Source: Solidesulfovibrio magneticus
GTDB taxonomy: Bacteria > Desulfobacterota > Desulfovibrionia > Desulfovibrionales > Desulfovibrionaceae
Length of the DNA stretch: 59,352 nt
Assembly (NCBI GenBank): GCA_002482565.1
Contig: DLGG01000045.1
Coordinates: forward strand, 691 to 60,042
Direction of reading: 5' to 3'
In this document: in pieces, positions 58,248-59,352 of the stretch
How the letters are laid out: the number at the start of each line of letters is the position of its first letter
Numbering within the stretch: the stretch's first letter is position 1
The notes under the pieces: generated by a model
Databases searched by the model: none
Told to the model about the DNA's origin: nothing
The model's input: only the letters and a program-made list of their open reading frames with translations
Program-made: the position numbers and the translations under genes

Positions 58248-59352
58248 ATGAACTGGGACTGGGAAAAGCTCACTGAGCAAAAACGCCGCCAGGGTTCGCC
58301 GATTCCGGACCCCGGCCGCTTCGGCGAGGATCTGGGCAAGAAACTGTCCTCTTTCAAGGGACGGCTGCCGGGGGGACCGAAAATCGTGCTGTTGGTCGTG
58401 GCCTTTTTGTGGGCCGCCAGCGGCATCTACATCGTGGAGCCCGACGAGGCCGGCGTGGTCCAGCGCTTCGGCGCCTACGCGTACAGCACCGGACCGGGGC
58501 CGCATTACCACTTACCGTTTCCCATCGAGACCGTAAAGACCCCGAAAGTCTCCCAGGTGCGCCGGGTGGAGATCGGGTTCCGCTCCATGGCCGGGCGCGA
58601 CGGCAGCGCGCTGCAAAGCCGCCCGGTGCCCGAGGAATCGCTCATGCTCACGGGCGACGAGAACATCGTGGACGCGCAGTTCATCGTGCAATACCAGATC
58701 AGCAGCGCCGTGGACTACCTCTTCAAGGTCGACCACCCCGACGAGACGGTCAAGAGCGCGGCCGAGGCGGCCATGCGCGAGGTCATGGGCGACGCCAAGA
58801 TCGATTCCGTGCTCACCTCGGGCAAGCTCAAGGTGCAGACCGACGCCAAAAAGCTGCTCCAGGAGATGCTCAACCGCTACGACAGCGGCGTCGAGGTGCT
58901 CGCCGTGCAGTTGCAGGACGTGCATCCGCCCCGTGAAGTGGTGGACGCCTTCAAGGACGTGGCCAGCGCGCGCGAGGACAAAAGCCGCCTGATCAACGAG
59001 GCCGACGCCTACTTCAACGACATCCTGCCCAAGGCCCGGGGCCGCGCCGCGGCGATCATGAACGAAGCCACGGCCTACCGCGAGCAGACCATCCGCCGCG
59101 CCAGGGGCGGCGCGGACCGCTTCTCGGCCCTTCGCGCCGAATACGACAAGGCCAAGGACGTCACCCGCGAGCGGCTCTACATCGAGGCCATGGAAAACCT
59201 CTTCGCCAGCCCCGACCTGGAAAAGATCGTGCTCGCCGACGACGCGGCCCGCCAGGCCGTGCCCTACCTGCCGCTGACCCAGCTTGCCCCGGCAGCGCCC
59301 GACGCCGCCGCCGCGCGGCCGGAGGCGGCCAAGGCCGACCCGGCCAAGGCCA
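58248..59352 (+). CDS. hflK: HflK, membrane SPFH/band-7 protein (3' end beyond window)
   Basis: The frame is open to the right edge, so ~368 residues are visible. The N-terminus MNWDWEKLTEQKRRQGSPIP is typical of HflK, followed by one membrane helix (PKIVLLVVAFLWAASGIYIV) and the band-7 domain (VEPDEAGVVQRFGAYAY, TGDENIVDAQFIVQYQIS, VQLQDVHPPREVVDAF, the long helix with INEADAYFNDILPKARG). With HflC it forms a complex that surrounds and modulates the FtsH protease. The start has only a weak Shine-Dalgarno site (TGGA). hflC would be expected just downstream, outside the window. Confidence 0.93.
   Translation, partial: MNWDWEKLTEQKRRQGSPIPDPGRFGEDLGKKLSSFKGRLPGGPKIVLLVVAFLWAASGIYIVEPDEAGVVQRFGAYAYSTGPGPHYHLPFPIETVKTPKVSQVRRVEIGFRSMAGRDGSALQSRPVPEESLMLTGDENIVDAQFIVQYQISSAVDYLFKVDHPDETVKSAAEAAMREVMGDAKIDSVLTSGKLKVQTDAKKLLQEMLNRYDSGVEVLAVQLQDVHPPREVVDAFKDVASAREDKSRLINEADAYFNDILPKARGRAAAIMNEATAYREQTIRRARGGADRFSALRAEYDKAKDVTRERLYIEAMENLFASPDLEKIVLADDAARQAVPYLPLTQLAPAAPDAAAARPEAAKADPAKA

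Overview
The window is a GC-rich chromosomal segment, probably from a sulfate-reducing Desulfovibrionaceae bacterium of the Desulfovibrio magneticus / carbinolicus / fructosivorans type. The assignment is an inference. It rests on a complex I cluster without NuoEFG, a tungstoenzyme-type radical SAM maturase beside an iron alcohol dehydrogenase, glycerol catabolism genes, a stand-alone CheV, and the codon and GC character. No rRNA, tRNA, CRISPR array, intact transposase or phage gene was seen.

Layout. 0-5 kb: the end of an ornithine cyclodeaminase-family gene, then two CPA2 (Kef-type) antiporters flanking a MarR regulator and a 65-residue protein with a RanBP2-type zinc finger. 5-13 kb: CheV, a periplasmic solute-binding-like protein, a DUF457 membrane hydrolase, an exported glutaredoxin, a PLP aminotransferase, a methyltransferase fused to a kinase-like tail, and a DHA2 drug-efflux MFS transporter. 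13-16 kb: a two-gene operon that looks like betaine lipid synthesis (BtaA, BtaB), and a nitronate monooxygenase-type flavoprotein. 16-17.2 kb: a long non-coding stretch whose second half is strikingly AT-rich. 17.2-29 kb: a complex I operon in the order J-K-antiporter-small protein-antiporter-M-N-A-B-C-D-H-I. It carries four antiporter-like subunits and no NADH-oxidising module, so electrons probably enter from ferredoxin or another donor. 29-32 kb: iron alcohol dehydrogenase and the radical SAM/SPASM maturase. 32-37 kb: glycerol operon (SorC-type regulator, glpD, glpF, glpK).

37.8-52.8 kb is the most interesting part. A minus-strand cluster encodes a TonB-dependent receptor, a complete ECF importer (S, fused A-A, T), an AmmeMemoRadiSam-like radical SAM enzyme, an unrecognised 380-residue protein and a SAM methyltransferase. 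A divergent plus-strand operon encodes TonB, a DUF6599-like protein, a Tat-exported DUF362 protein, a NapH-NapG-like membrane iron-sulfur fusion and a Tat-exported aldo/keto reductase. Together they look like an outer-membrane-to-cytoplasm uptake system for a scarce small molecule, with dedicated processing and periplasmic redox enzymes. The substrate is unknown. A long structured leader precedes the receptor gene.

53-59 kb: a MacAB-type ABC exporter (adaptor, ATPase, permease), a small secreted protein, phosphomannomutase/phosphoglucomutase and the start of hflK.

Three intergenic regions share a ~105-bp AT-rich repeat with short inverted ends and internal dyads, which resembles a miniature inverted-repeat element. 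A shorter fourth relative lies next to one copy. A recurring GC-rich hairpin module ending in CCGCCGGAGGC or a close variant sits between many transcription units.
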